Assembly (NCBI GenBank): GCA_014338405.1
Contig: JTDE01001507.1
Coordinates: 8,186-72,185, forward strand
Direction of reading: 5' to 3'
DNA: 64,000 nucleotides
DNA from: Paragonimus skrjabini miyazakii
Lineage: Eukaryota > Platyhelminthes > Trematoda > Plagiorchiida > Troglotrematidae
Position 1 is the stretch's first letter, and the number at the start of each line of letters is the position of its first letter. Both the position numbers and the translations under genes were made by a program. Below, one piece after another: positions 11,151 to 24,149 of this stretch. The notes beneath the pieces were generated by a model. That model saw nothing but the letters and a program-made list of their open reading frames with translations. It made no database searches and was not told the DNA's origin.

Positions 11151-14100
11151 ATGCCGGTGTTATCGTGCATGTAGTAAGGTTAGTTTAACCATGGTGATCA
11201 AGTGAACTCTCTACAGTCCTATTTTAAGACTTACAAATGTCATTTGTTGGCAGTGATATGAACAACAATTTGGTTAGTAAACTTTGTCAGAACTCCCTCG
11301 TTAAAGCGAGTTCTTTGGAAGCAAACGGGGTCGTTATTTGGTTTTCTACAAAGGGTGGACGAAATACGGCATCACTATCCCGATTTACGCTAAGATTTTA
11401 ACATCACATGACTAACTGGTTTCGGTTTTTCGGGGGATAAAAGCTTACAGAACATACTTTACCTCAATTTATAGTATAAAGTTGCACCTACATGATCTGT
11501 CAACGACGTACAGTTTTGAAATAATTATGAGCAATGAATAAGCACGCACATGAGTTTAAGTGTTGATACAAGACAGTATTTTCTTCACCGATAAGCGTAA
11601 TACTCGTTTAGGCAGGTCACATTGCACAGTGTGGTGAGTGAGACTGATCAGCGAGTCTTTCGTAGGAAAACACAACACAGGTTGTAAAGTGGTCGGAAGA
11701 CAAAAATGGAACCAAACCAGATTAGAAGGCTCGGGAGAGATTAGAAAAATATGTGAAAGAACACTGCTTAATCATGGGGTCTTTGGCAGAAAGTTGGACA
11801 ATAATGACGGAAGAAAACATTTCAACGAATGACAGAGAATACAGTGATAAATGAAGTACCAAATGAACATAAAAGTCTATGGAAAGGGTGTAAACGCCAG
11901 GTCGAGAAAGTATGAAGTCTGACTTTTGATGTGAGTTCGCAGGTAAGCGGACTGACTNNNNNNNNNNNNNNNNNNNNNNNNNNNNNNNNNNNNNNNNNNN
12001 NNNNNNNNNNNNNNNNNNNNNNNNNNNNNNNNNNNNNNNNNNNNNNNNNNNNNNNNNAGAATAAAAGAAAGTGTGATAACAATGTACTTAGCACATTACC
12101 ATCTTGACACAGATAAAAATTCTCTGCGGGAATAGAAAGATAACTCATATGCATAGTAACAGAGGAAAAGATTGCGCAATTACGTTTTGGGGAAGCTGGC
12201 TTTCAACTTATGGGAGTAAACGACATACTTGCCTAGTACTATTGTCTTGAAGTGTACTACTTCTTTAGTAATTAATCACTAAAAAATTCAAGAAAATACC
12301 CTCAGTGTATAGTGAAATAAACGTTTACTTTAGTGCAATCAGTTCTTGATCGTTCTTTCACAAATTAAGGTGAACAGTAGGACATTGTGAAAAGAAATTT
12401 GGGACAAAGTTTGCGTTAAGTAATGTTTCTGGAATAAGTTTACCAATAAATTCAACCCAGGTTGTGAGTAGTCACCGCCTAAAATAAAAGACGACGCTTT
12501 GAAATGAGAGGGTCAGGCGAACAGCTGTTTTCCGGAGAAGTTCATTGCGTTGATGTAGAGGTGAAGCTCACAAGGACAATGTAACTGGCAGAAACAAAAT
12601 TTACCAGAAGAGGAAGAGTTACCAGTGAATTCACACGCAAAGAGGCACGTAAAGATAAACAGATGACATGATTTTGTTAGTTTCATGTCCTTAAGTACTT
12701 TTGTTTGTACGCAAACAAAGAGCCAACTCATCTTTGTGAGTAAGTCTCATGTAATGTAAAGGTTGTCAGTCATTTAAAAAAAGTACGGGTTGATTGTAAA
12801 CGACTGTAGCAACAATAAACTCGACTGACACAAAAGTGTCGTTTGATCAGTTGCCAGGAGATTCTGCACCTCGATGTTTTATGAATGGCAGCTTTTATAA
12901 GCTTAGTTCTGGTAATTCAACGATTGAACTGGCAAGTTGTGGATGGGATCAAACTCTTGCTGATGTTCTCTTATTATGTTATCAGCTGGTATGTGCGGTC
13001 TAAATAGGACATACAAGACCTCTAATGGCATATGAATTGTCAGTACCATTATACAAAACGCGCCCAACTTGAACCGATTTTATGACGAATTAGTTACTTA
13101 TTAGTCCTGTAACCGTACGTGAGATTCATTTGACCAAATGAAGGCAAAAATCTGGTATTGCTTCTGTTCAAGTGTACTTTACCACAAATGTAATTAACGG
13201 GTTGATAACGATTGACTTCTATAGTTTGGTCCATTGTGACAGATGGTAGATGCATTCATGCATCATTCATAACTGTTTACAATAGAAACATGCTAAATTA
13301 TGTTTCCTGGAACAAATTGATGCACATGGTTATTTCGAACACAGCTTTACCCTACTTGACCAGTAAGTTTCTGAATATATATATACACTTATTTTGAACT
13401 AAATTACAGGTAAATAGAGAATTAGAAGAGCAAACCTTTGTACAGCCAAAGAAAAGTAAACAACACAATATAATGTGTGTGAATGAACGTTTTCCGGTTT
13501 CACTGACAACGTTCTGTTGATTACGGAGATAACTGGGTAATTAAGATTGAGTTAACACTTTGTACTTAGAGGTTTATGCATTTACGAACATGTTTTCGAA
13601 GAGAAAACACACAGACCTGTAGAGACTGATAGAGTGTGAAGTTTCAAGGGATTACAGAGTGAATAGAACATAAACCTCAAACTAAACTAACCATGAACAT
13701 ATTTATGCTTTGGGAAGACATTTAAGAGAATTGCCATTAGTCTAAATTGTTTAACAAAATGACTGGCAGACACAAAAAGTAGTAACAACCAGTGATAAAG
13801 TACAAAACATTATACACTACACCTTATTCGTTGTATGATTACAATGACAAATTTTGAAAGTCAAATAACGAAAGTGTGGCAGTGGATTTTAAAATAGTTC
13901 ACCAAAGCGAACTGACATAATACGTTTTCTGGAATGGTCTGACAGAATAAAACTTCATCTAGTACTTAGTACTGCGAAATTTTACAGTAACACAGTGGTA
14001 TGGGGTGAAAACATATGGGAGTAGAAGACTGTAAAGAGTCACAATCCTTGCAGGCGGTGCTTCAGAAAGGAATATAATTGTACGCAAGCACTTTGAAGAG

Positions 14101-15098
14101 GCTAATTTTAGATAGTTCGAAGATGTCCAATACACAAGTCCAGTGTTATAATCTAACACCAATTCTACTAAGTTCATTAGTTAGAATTATACAGACTGAA
14201 GCAACATCATGAATGTAATTTAAAATAAATACCGTTTTGGATGCAAGTGTTTCTTGAAACTACGAAGGCGTGGTGTGTCCATCATTGTGCAGGATACGAT
14301 GTTTACTGAAAATTGATGACTACAAACAGTCAACATGAGAAAGACATTGCTCTCGATTACCAAAATTGTGGTCACTAAATTGTCAAAACTGAGGTTGTTG
14401 AACGGATGAAAATCAGAAATACAAGGCGACGAATGCTTTTGGAAAATCCATGAAGTCAGTACTGGACAGCTCCACATCGTTTTTCATCCAAACGGGGACT
14501 AGAACAAACTAAAGTACGGAATACATTTAACGATGATTGATTTGTGTGATACGCAAACTTGATGGGGAACTTTAATGTAATAGAAACGCCGTTTTTCAGT
14601 ACAAGCAGAAAAGTGACATTTTCATGATTGTTTTATGGGCTGGATGTTGTGCGAAAATCTCTCCCCTTTTGTGTGTTGTTAGAGAACAGAAATAGGTTGC
14701 TCTGTACATATCTGACAGATGATCAGTAGAGGACCTTTTTAGACCACGCACTTGACTAATATTCTTGTGAATTCGGAGGTGTAGATATTTCAGGATGTTG
14801 CTTTCATGAGTTTCTACGTTAGATGTTAATATATCGGAATGTTGTTTCCATCTTTACTCTTCTTCATCTGGAATCATTTGACGCGATTGATTCTTTTACC
14901 AAAAACTTCAAAAGTGCAGTGACGACTATCCTCTGTTTTCCATATAAAACTGTGGACCTAGTAAACTAGGGTCATAGTTTGAGAATAGTTGTACCATACT
15001 GGAATAATCTTAATAGTTCAGTTTACTCCCTTGTCTAACGTATCAACAAACACCGCAAACGTCGCTGCACGACAAAACAGGGAATGCTGCAGAAAAAA
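11151..15098. other. Unassigned stretch containing an assembly gap
   Basis: A 100-base run of N at 11958-12057 marks a scaffold gap of unknown true length. Apart from that, frames such as 11638-11832 (+), 12513-12731 (-), 13959-14177 (-) and 14220-14477 (-) show no recognisable domain. I see no tRNA, rRNA or SINE copy here. Confidence 0.5.
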
Positions 15099-15120
15099 TA
15101 AGCGTTTACAATAAGTATAG

Positions 15121-15276
15121 CGATAGCTGAGGGCCACCGACAATTACATGAAGAGCAGCACGGCGATCAACTTGATCGACAATTAGAAATGGTACAAAGG
15201 AAAGTATATGAAGAAAATGGAATCCGAGAAAAACAAAAATGGAATGACTTGCGGAACAATGAGATCACCACGGTTG
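15121..15276 (+). CDS. Candidate internal exon of an unknown charged, helical protein
   Basis: A frame open from the stop near 15099 past 15276 encodes a strongly charged, helix-forming segment rich in Glu, Gln, Arg and Lys (for example QLEMVQRKVYEENGIREKQ). An AG at 15119-15120 or 15125-15126 could be the acceptor, although the polypyrimidine tract is poor. A good donor, G/GTGAGA, sits at 15276/15277. The composition is unlike the surrounding noncoding DNA and unlike the retroelement fragments. No family is recognised. It could be a coiled-coil exon of a plus-strand gene with long introns, or chance. Confidence 0.3.
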
Positions 15277-15504
15277 GTGAGATCATTTTTTAATGGAAGA
15301 ATTCTACAAATAGCGGGAGATAGTTTGTACGTCCTAATTATGTTGACTCACAGAGTCTGTGTGAAAATAGAGCGTCACAATGGTGTGTGAATAGTGTCAC
15401 ATTGCTTCATAATTGCATACAGTTCAGATGATGACTGAAGCTGACAACACACATACTGAATATCATACTGGGTCAACTAGACAGACAAAACGGGCAAACG
15501 GATG

Positions 15505-15565
15505 CAGATAATATTAAAATATTAATTTTATCTTATTATCTTATTAATATTAATTAATTCTATTT
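15505..15565. repeat. AT-rich low-complexity tract
   Basis: A run made almost only of A and T with repeated TTAAT/ATTAAT words. Low-complexity DNA with no evidence of function. Confidence 0.6.
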
Positions 15566-15949
15566 TATCTGATTTATGAACTGTGGTGTGTTGGTTATTG
15601 TTTTTGCATCATAAGAATGTGAACCGGACCTAAATCCTGATAGTAACAAGGACACTTTCTGATGAAAATCCAAAACGAAACTGAAGCTCAAGTTTAGTAG
15701 CAAACCGATAAAAATGAATATTAGTGAACCCAAGTCTACCAGCTGTTCGGAGTTATCCTAAAATAGTTCGTGAGACTTGAGGTCTTCGGCCACAATGTTT
15801 TATTAAGTCGAATGAGGCATTCATTCATTCTACGCATTGCCAACTGAACGTGTTTAATGAAATCTGATTGGATGACTGAATTATCCACGGCGAAAAGATC
15901 GCTCACTCAATTTCGGACTTCCTTCACAACGATTTATAACCAAGCCTTG

Positions 15950-16020
15950 TACTTGACTCTAGTCGGTTTAATTTTGATACCTAGCGCCTCAGTCGTGGAG
16001 TTCGATACAAGTAGTTGCGG
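15950..16020 (+). repeat. Possible tRNA-like SINE head fragment
   Basis: The block TAGCGCCTCAG followed by GGAGTTCGATAC resembles the 3' half of a tRNA-derived promoter (B-box-like). It shares its layout with 19617-19690, where TAGCGCCTGAG precedes GGAGTTCAAGTCC. This is a different family from the ribozyme SINE. The assignment is tentative. Confidence 0.3.
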
Positions 16021-18080
16021 TTGCGTTTGAGTGATGTTGATATCATCTCAATAGTCCAATTGTATGTTGCTCAACCGGTTGAAATTGGGTGAATTCAGTT
16101 TTGGAGGTTAGAATTTTTGCCGAGGACGGTTGTTGAGGTGAAAAGCTGATAGTCAAGTCAAGACCATAATCGACTATCTCCTGTACTTCCTGTAGCAGTT
16201 TTCTAACGTTGTCATCTTTTATGGCCGTCAGTCGTATTGTTTCATACAGTGGACTTGGTACTTGACCATCACGACAAGGCTCAGTGACCAGATATCGTGT
16301 TGGAAGTTATATCACCTGCAGAAATAGAATGGCTCATAAAATCACTTTCCTTGTAATCCATTATGCCGATTCTGAACCATTGATAAAGCAAAGGTTGTGC
16401 AGTGCCTTACGTGTTATTTAAACAACTTGGCTAATCCGGTAACGCTGATTGTAACCTTAGACTATTTCCTTGAACCATTTATGTAATTCAATCTTCTCTT
16501 TCAAAACAGGCCCTAATCTGGTGTAAAATTGACACTGTAGGCTAGAAGCCATCCCAGAAAAGACTTCCGTAAAGGTACTATCTACTAGCGCAACTTTTTA
16601 AGGGGCTCATTAGGACGTATTCATAACGACAGGATAGATTAACGGAGCTGCGTAGGCTAGCAAATGCTATTATGCAGATGGGGTGTTCACTTGCAACTCT
16701 CAAGTACACCGAAAGAGAATTGATGACACATACTCGCATGTTGTCTACAGTGAGCAAGGTTGAAACCCATCATACTCATTTGCCTGTTCGGCAGACATAC
16801 TTTTATGCAAGTTAATCAGAAGACCCTCGATATGACCCGAAACTAGTTCATTCAGGTGTATATCCCGTTCGAAGAAGAGATGAACGCAAAGTGTGAACAC
16901 ATGATGCTGTGTTGCTGATGATTGCTCTTGAGCTGTTATTCAAGAGATTTGTGTTTCATTCACTTTCGGCTGTGACTATATCAATTGTATCTGAATAATG
17001 CGAATTCCACTTTCTGTGATTGTGTTCCCCCCAGTTTACTGAAATAACTCATCTTGTTTAGTTAGCCCAAGTTTCAACCAGTCTACAAGAAACAAGGTGA
17101 GTTTTAGTTGGTGAGATGTACATCAAAATACGCCGGATCAACTCGCACTCAACTAGACATGCCTGTTGGTCCAAATCAGCATAGGTCTGGCCCACACGTA
17201 TGAGCGTAAAATGGTTTCTGTGCACAGATATGCAGATATATATCACATGCTGTTAATTTACTGATTAGTCACGAATGTATTATATATGTGCAAGTTCACA
17301 AGGTGTAACGGAAAACCTAAATGAGAACAAGTAAAACTACCTCATACATTGGTGAATATGTAGTGTAAGCTCCAATGTAGATAAAATGTCCGATTGAAAA
17401 GCTTGAATGAACAAAGGACCAGACGACGATTGTTGATAAGCACAACCTTGAAAAAATCGATCAACTTGCTATTTCAATAGCGTAACAATAGGTTGAATGA
17501 GCCGAGTGTTTCAACAATATGGTGTGTTTCAGCTAGATTCTTTGTGATGAAAAAACAGCGTTTTGGTTCATGCTTTCTGTTGCTGTTCCCGATTGTTTTA
17601 TGCAGTACAGTTGTTACTTGGGCCTATGTTCAATCACTTATTTTCACGAACAACGATGTTTTCCACAGTCTGAGATATCATCATTTCTGTGATTAATCAG
17701 ATAGATCACGTGAGAGAGTATAGAGATAGCGTAGACTATGTGCCTGATAAGGTACTCACCAAGTGGAAACTAGAAAACGTACTTTAGTGCTAGAGCGAAT
17801 CCAGCGTATAGTAGATTGATGTTTGCAACATGAATCAATCGTGATACGATCGTCTTTGAAAGTCAGGTTCAAATGACCAGTATCCTAGGAACGATACACA
17901 CTGCAATCCTGATGATGTTTTCATGTTTTGAGGGTATAATGACCTCATTCTATAAGTAAAACAGCTTTTGGTACTCCTTCCACATTTTTGAAACAGGCAA
18001 TGCAAAACTGTCCATTCTGTGCAACAGCGCTTGTATTAGAATTCATCTGTACTTAGTCAATACAAAGAATTAAATTGAAG
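16021..18080. other. Unassigned stretch
   Basis: No confident feature. A frame at 17493-17696 (+) contains a strongly hydrophobic segment (CFLLLFPIVLCSTVV), which could be the first exon of a membrane protein or chance. Minus-strand translation of 16000-16300 looks vaguely like reverse transcriptase but breaks too often to call. Confidence 0.4.
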
Positions 18081-18084
18081 ACAA

Positions 18085-18245
18085 TTGAACATCACTCATG
18101 TTTAATAGCAGCCTTCGAAATTCATATAGACATTCCAGCCAGCCTTTTTTGAAAAGAAGCTCCAGACTCGAGTTTCACTCTCAATGGACCCCGTCAATAG
18201 TGCGCTCAACTTGTAATTAACCAACTTCCTGACTACTCATCAGTA
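18085..18245. repeat. SINE fold-back with a collapsed loop, containing a decayed hammerhead
   Basis: Positions 18090-18203 match the SINE in minus orientation, including its ribozyme segment. They are joined directly to 18203-18243, which matches the 3' tail in plus orientation (ending GACTACTCATCAG). It is therefore a third head-to-head SINE arrangement, reduced to about 160 bases. The minus-strand ribozyme at 18159-18203 has core TTGACGG in place of CTGACGA and a weakened stem II, so it should be inactive. Confidence 0.6.
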
Positions 18246-19616
18246 GTTGAACAATGTGGCTACTGCGAATGGCAGGTTAAGCTCAGCAAATAACTGTTCT
18301 GATATCTGGTTGACGTATACATTGTGAGAAGTGGAAAAACTCTTGTTCACACGGATGGCGTTACTAGCAGGTATCATGAGTAGTACATCAACACGTGACG
18401 ATTAAACCATTTTATTTGACCTTGTGCGAGTAAATTTGGATAAATCGAAAACACATTGTGCTTCTTTTGTAAAATGTTGACCCGCCTACTACGGTCGTGA
18501 CGGCACTTAGTCTGCCTGGTTGCGTATCTGGAGAATACAGAATTAGTTGCGCAAACGAACAACGTAGTGCTAAATGGATATAAGGAGTGCAAGTGATAAA
18601 ACAGAAATAATTTTACGATTGCCTAACTTCATTCACCATTGTATCAAGGTGAACTTTCGTAAGTGATTGTAGTGACAAGCCATGTGCGTTTCGCAGATCT
18701 TCACGACGTCACATGATGCCGTTCACCCAACACGTACACTTTGACCGTGGTAATCAGCCCGTCTAAACGAAGGGATGAATCTCAAATTCGCATTAGCTGC
18801 CTAAGTCGTGTGACCGTGATTGAGGTCAGGAGTGTCAGTCCTCTATTTCCACATGTTGGACCAGTTAGCATTTTGAAGTTAGGCGGAAAATAATACATGT
18901 TTTGCTTAGTTTAAATTCACTGTCACTTTTGAGCTGGCTGGCGTACTTTTTCAAAATGGTGCTCTATATGAACCAGTTAATTCACAGAAGTGATAGTTCG
19001 AGACTATGAAATGTCGGTCTGCCCCTACTTGGTACGGCACCCGCTCCTATTGGAAAACACCAGTGTAAGTTGCCTAAACATTTGCAACATCGATGACGTC
19101 GGGATTATACGTATCTCCGCAGATTGTTAGAGATAATAGCAGTTCTATTCCTTGGACTCAGTAGTAACAAAGTGACAAATTTCAAGTTTTCGGTAGTCGT
19201 TACAGCGCTTTTTTAAAATGTTTTACTTTTTGTATATATGAGCGGAAAAATAAAAATTATTACCACGTTTTCACCATGATAAACGGAAGTAGGCTAGAGT
19301 GGATAGGGACAGGTAATGTCTTCTTGAACCAGATACGTGAAATCAAATGTGCGTTTCAGATCATAAAGCAAAAAATGAAAAACAACAGTGTGTGTTCCGA
19401 TTTACATCAAAAAATGCTATCGATCTCTTCTTATTAACCGAAAGTTCCTCGATCACCTGAATGACGTTTATGATTTCAACTTGACTTAGAACTTCATATG
19501 GCAGAGACGTCGGTGGAAGCTATCAGGATGATGGATATGTTTCCGCTCGAGGTAGTCAAACAGTCGAAATAATACTTAGGAGACGTTACAGCCGAAAGTT
19601 AACTCTTGACAGTTCG

Positions 19617-19690
19617 TTCATGAGCTTAGTGATTCGGTGCCTTACATAGTTAGCGCCTGAGACACCGGGGCGGAGTTCAAGTCCTGATTA
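19617..19690 (+). repeat. tRNA-like SINE head fragment
   Basis: An A-box-like stretch (CTTAGTGATTCGG) is followed about 44 bases later by a good B-box-like AGTTCAAGTCC. This resembles a tRNA-derived promoter, but the segment does not fold into a full tRNA by eye. It is related to 15950-16020 and distinct from the ribozyme SINE. Confidence 0.35.
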
Positions 19691-20244
19691 CAGCAAGAAG
19701 ATGAATAAATAATAACTGTCAATAGGACTGAAACTGACGTCAACCGGTCGTTCATATTCCCAGCCAGTTTTGTCATATCACTGTTTTGTTTAATCGCATA
19801 ACTTTTTCCTCCCTTGTCTCACCATTTGTATTCATGTTCTGCTTTCTAACGCGGCTTCCCCAAAGATGCCGTCACATACGAGGCTTGCAGATGAGTGGAG
19901 TAAATTGACGGTGACATGTGACCGGGATAACCAAACACAGCTTATTTGACAAAATAAAATTTAGATCATTTAACAGGAGTACAATGAATTATAAAAGAAA
20001 GTGTGGGTTAGTTTGATTGTCTGCTGTATTAATTTCATCTGAAAACATGCTAGCTGTAACCGAGAAAAGCAACCGAGGTAACAGTACTGGGAACTAGTTC
20101 ATAGGAGGATTGACTGATAACCCCTCCTGTGGAACATTCAAGAATGTTAGTATGAAATACTGAGTTTCAGAACGTCAATTTTCATTTAATTTTCTCCAAG
20201 TTGAAGTCACAGAAATCGAAATGTTATTATTTCGGGTGAAGTGG

Positions 20245-20530
20245 ACAGTTACTGTCTCCTTTCGGGGCGATCAGGTAATCTGAGTAACACTCAACAAGAA
20301 ATGTGGCTGACCGTGTGGATATGATAATTCAGTCATGCCTGGTGTGAGGTCAATAGCCCAGTGGTAAACACGGTCATCTCAGTAGAAAGTGGCGGGAGTC
20401 TTGTTTTCAGTAGGGATATACACTGTTGACGAGCTTTGGAAAGAACGAAACTCAAGTCTACTACTTCTTTTCGAAACGGGCTGACTGAAATGACCAAGAG
20501 AGTTATGAGTGGTTTTCAAGTTATGCAAGC
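20245..20530 (+). mobile_element. Ribozyme SINE copy, 3' truncated
   Basis: This copy aligns with 8765-9000. It has a related head (CGATCAGGTAATC), the phrase ATGATAATTCAGTCATGCC, a perfect A box (TAGCCCAGTGG at 20354-20364) and a degenerate B box. It also has a ribozyme segment and the motif TTCTTTTCGAAACGGGCTGACTG, but lacks the terminal 60-80 bases. It is older than the copies at 8.8 and 45 kb. Confidence 0.62.
20420..20464 (+). ncRNA. Decayed hammerhead ribozyme
   Basis: Core TTGACGA (C3 changed to T), stem II GCTTT / GGAA / AGAAC with a mismatch, GAAA at 20447-20450, and GTC ending at 20458. The two stem I strands (ACACTG and TACTAC) no longer pair well. It should be inactive. Confidence 0.5.
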
Positions 20531-23500
20531 ACTTACTAATGTGAAATTACTCTGCACCTCTCAATAGGAATTCAAACGGACTGAGATGAAGTAAACTAAA
20601 TACCGTTCTGATAACTCACGCTCAGATGATCTCTTAACAAACAACAGCATCGATGGGTAACCATTCCTCGTACGTATTTTGTGAACGTGATTCGGAAAAA
20701 CTGTCGGTAGTTTTTCATGCCAGCCTCTGCTGGGGCTTACCTCAAATACTGGCACACAAACCAAAACATCTTTTGTCTGGTGAGAGGTACCTTACACAAA
20801 TTTACACAGCTTTTATCTACTAAATGATACCAAACATCCGAAACCGCAAATCACTTAGTATTTGTAGTGTAAAGCTGTTCCACTCTGTTACTACAACGGG
20901 AGTCACTCCGCTACCCTATCCACTGTGTAATCAAGATTTCATTAGGATGAGTTGAATTGTGCGATATTTCATTAAATAAGCCTAACTGTCTTTTAACCCA
21001 TTATCTTGAACTAGGGTTCTCAGAAATGTATGATCCTGATAGACTTCCGGTTGCTGCGGTCAGTTCAACCGGCTGTTGTTAGCCGTAGAACAAAGCTGCA
21101 TAGTTTGAAAATTTCCGGATAGCGAATGTGCGCTTTACTGCGTATTTCCGGTCAGTTTTGATAATCGACTCACACGTTGCCAAAATATTCGTCGGGCATG
21201 CTTTATTGTCTTCAATGTTCCCGTCTTTTTGAAAAAGCTAAATAGTGTTCTGTCATCACCACCGTTATTTGTCTTTCGTGCTTGTCTGCTCACTGAGCTG
21301 AACGTCTGCGCAAAATTAAAAGTTATCTTCCGCTGGAACTGCTTTCATAAGTGCCAGTTAAATGTTTCAGCGTCAACAAAAGTATACCGCCTGTCAGCAT
21401 ACACTCCAGCTGTACTAGCATTTGCGATCTGCGTCTCCGTCTGGCCAGAGACGTAACTCACTACGGCCTGTGTATGTTAGATAACGAAGTTCAGGGGTTT
21501 AGATTATTTATGACTGAACATCAAACTTCATTGCAGCTTTCACATCCGGACAAGGCTTACGTAGGTATCATCACCAGGCTGCTGATCAGGTGATCAGGGT
21601 TGCAATGCTTGTTAACCAAATTGTTGGAGCATTTACACTAGATGAACCATAAACCTGATTTTTTCAGAAAGTATTCATGCTTTAAGTGGGTTGATAATCA
21701 GTTTGAATTCACTTGGAATGTTAGATTCACTATCACTGTGCTCACGGTGATACTTGCCACTCTGAACCTAGATGCAGGCTGGACAATTCTTTTTTGGTAG
21801 GCTAAAGCGTTCGACACCAAATAACCAGGTTTTCCCCTGCGGATCACTTTTTCACTGGCCAGGTCTCATGGTACTTCATTATTTCTCAGTAATTAATCGC
21901 CCAAGCAAAGTAAACACAATAATTTATTTTTCTTTTTACTACTGTGGATTGTAAATTCTGTATAAGTGTCTCGAACTTAGAAGTCAGTATCGCAATCTGT
22001 TCGGTTTGAGTCTTCAATATGTGTCGCAGATAACGCGCTATCTAAGCCTGTTCACAATGTTCGTCCCCACTGCGTACACGTAATGATTGTGTTTTTTATA
22101 ACTTGGGAAAATACTACGCATTACCAAGCCTCATTTATGTACATCAACACAGCTGGTGCAATCGTTTCGTTTTTGAAGTAATCAAAGAGCTGCAGACTGT
22201 GCTCAGCATTTAACATGTGCAAACGAAGCGAAAATCATATGAAAATTATAATGATGGACTCAACATTAATTTGAACCAGATAGGAAATCACAGACGAAAA
22301 TGCCACATATTGACCTCTGTATGCTTGTTTTATGTCAAACATGTACATTAAATCACATTATGAGAAGCATCGGAGTCGTGTGTGTTAACTATGGTTGGCT
22401 TATCAATCGATCCACGTTCAGCACAACGCACACACTCTCGTCTAAATTGTAGTGACAGTTGGCGTTGGTTTTCTAGGGTTCATGTCCTGTCAACTTTGAT
22501 GAGCGTTACACATAAGACTATTTTATAGCTCGATCAATACTTCCATTCTCTAAGGCGTTTTATTTGTCGTCTGATTTGAAGTTATCGATCGCCTATATCA
22601 GAGGATTGCGTGATAGTGTATTGTGCGCAGTGTCCAGAAAAGTGAACGCATGACCATGGATATATCAGTCAAAGCTGCATCGGGAATTATATATCTCGGG
22701 TTTGTGATAAACCGAGCTATTTACTGTCCGGAATAAGAGCATCACATGCAGCGTCATGTACGTGATGCTGAAACTAACGCATTTATTAACTAAAATAATA
22801 CTGTCTAACTTAGCACCTGTCTGATAAAATTCGGGAGCAATTTTTTGTCTCAAATCTTTCGATATTTTGCTGTAAAAATTGAATTACTGTCCCCTAATGT
22901 ATCAACTTCCACCGACTTGTGACGTTGATGCTGTGTGAATGTTCACGTGTACGTTAACATACTAAAATAAGTATGAATTAGATCCTTAATGTGGTTCAAT
23001 TCATGCCTTAAGTCCCACAATTTATAATATCCTTGCTGTTGCCAACAGTAGCTTTTAATGTGTGGTTAATAGTAGTGAAATACAGAAGATTTTTGCTCTG
23101 TCTAAAGCATTTGGTTCTTATTAATTCATCTCAGTTTAAAGTAACACGCTTCTGTATTAAAGTTACACCCAGAACCTGAATGAGAGAAAAGCTGATTGTA
23201 CCATGACCGGCGAAAGACACCTCGGAATGATTTCTTCAGATTAACCCTAATCTGTCTCCAATTATGCATCAGTGTATACGAATGCAAATTCGGTGTTTGT
23301 TCAGTTCACTAGACGGTTCGGAATCCCTCACTCGGATAGTTTTTCCATTATGTTCAGTTGGCTGGCACATCCTCTTTGTGAGTTTGATAGCCTAAATTGA
23401 AGTAATTATCTCGTAGAGAACATTATCTTTACTGAGGAAGTATAGCAGACGGTCACAAAACAGATTACGACACTGAGTTGAATAAGACAGTTTTAATTCA

Positions 23501-24130
23501 TTACTGAAATGCTAGAGATGTAGTATTTATACAGTATAAGACAGTTCATCAAACTATTGACACGGGGCAAAATAGTTTATCGCTTAGGCCAGTTAGCCAT
23601 TTCGTAGGTGATTCACTGAACATCAAATGGGCCGTCTGATTTGCACACAGCGCTCTCTCCGCATTTGGATTTGCCCAATCTGGAGAAAACTATTGCAATC
23701 TGTCGTACCAGCCTGTTCGGTAGACGAACATGTGCACAGAATTAAACGGCACATTTAGGACATCGAGCAGATTATTTTGAGATCTTAGCAGTCACTATCA
23801 CTCCTGTTAATCAGTGTTACTGGCTGCTGGTAGCATGTAAGAGGGTCTGTGGTTGAGATTTTCTTATGTCCAGTAATATCTAACATTTTCTAGTCCGTAC
23901 TCACCTTACTACCAAAACCTTAAATCGGAAGACAAACACAAATTACTTTTTCATATCTGAGCCGTCCAACTTACGAACTGTTGGCCACCTCACATCCTTA
24001 AGTCTCTGAGGAATTCGACAACGACTCGACCTTCTATCGATTTCGACCGTATTAATCGAAATGATGAGTAAAATTTAACTGAAAACAGAACATTTCTAGT
24101 GAGTTTTCATCGGTCCATTGTAGAGCTGGT
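20531..24130. other. Unassigned stretch
   Basis: No recognised gene or element. Overlapping plus-strand frames at 21229-21456 and 21351-21593 have no motif, and the plus frame at 21772-21954 and the minus frame at 22665-22853 look incidental. Confidence 0.45.
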
Positions 24131-24149
24131 ACGGGAATGTCTGGGCTGT

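Noticed and set aside
16000..16320. Minus-strand translation vaguely like the RTE reverse transcriptase region
   Set aside because: No diagnostic motif (YADD, FTYLGS, KTK) could be placed, and there are many stops.
17493..17696. Hydrophobic plus-strand frame considered as the first exon of a DRAM-like membrane protein
   Set aside because: Only hydrophobicity supports it; no conserved residues and no clear splice donor.
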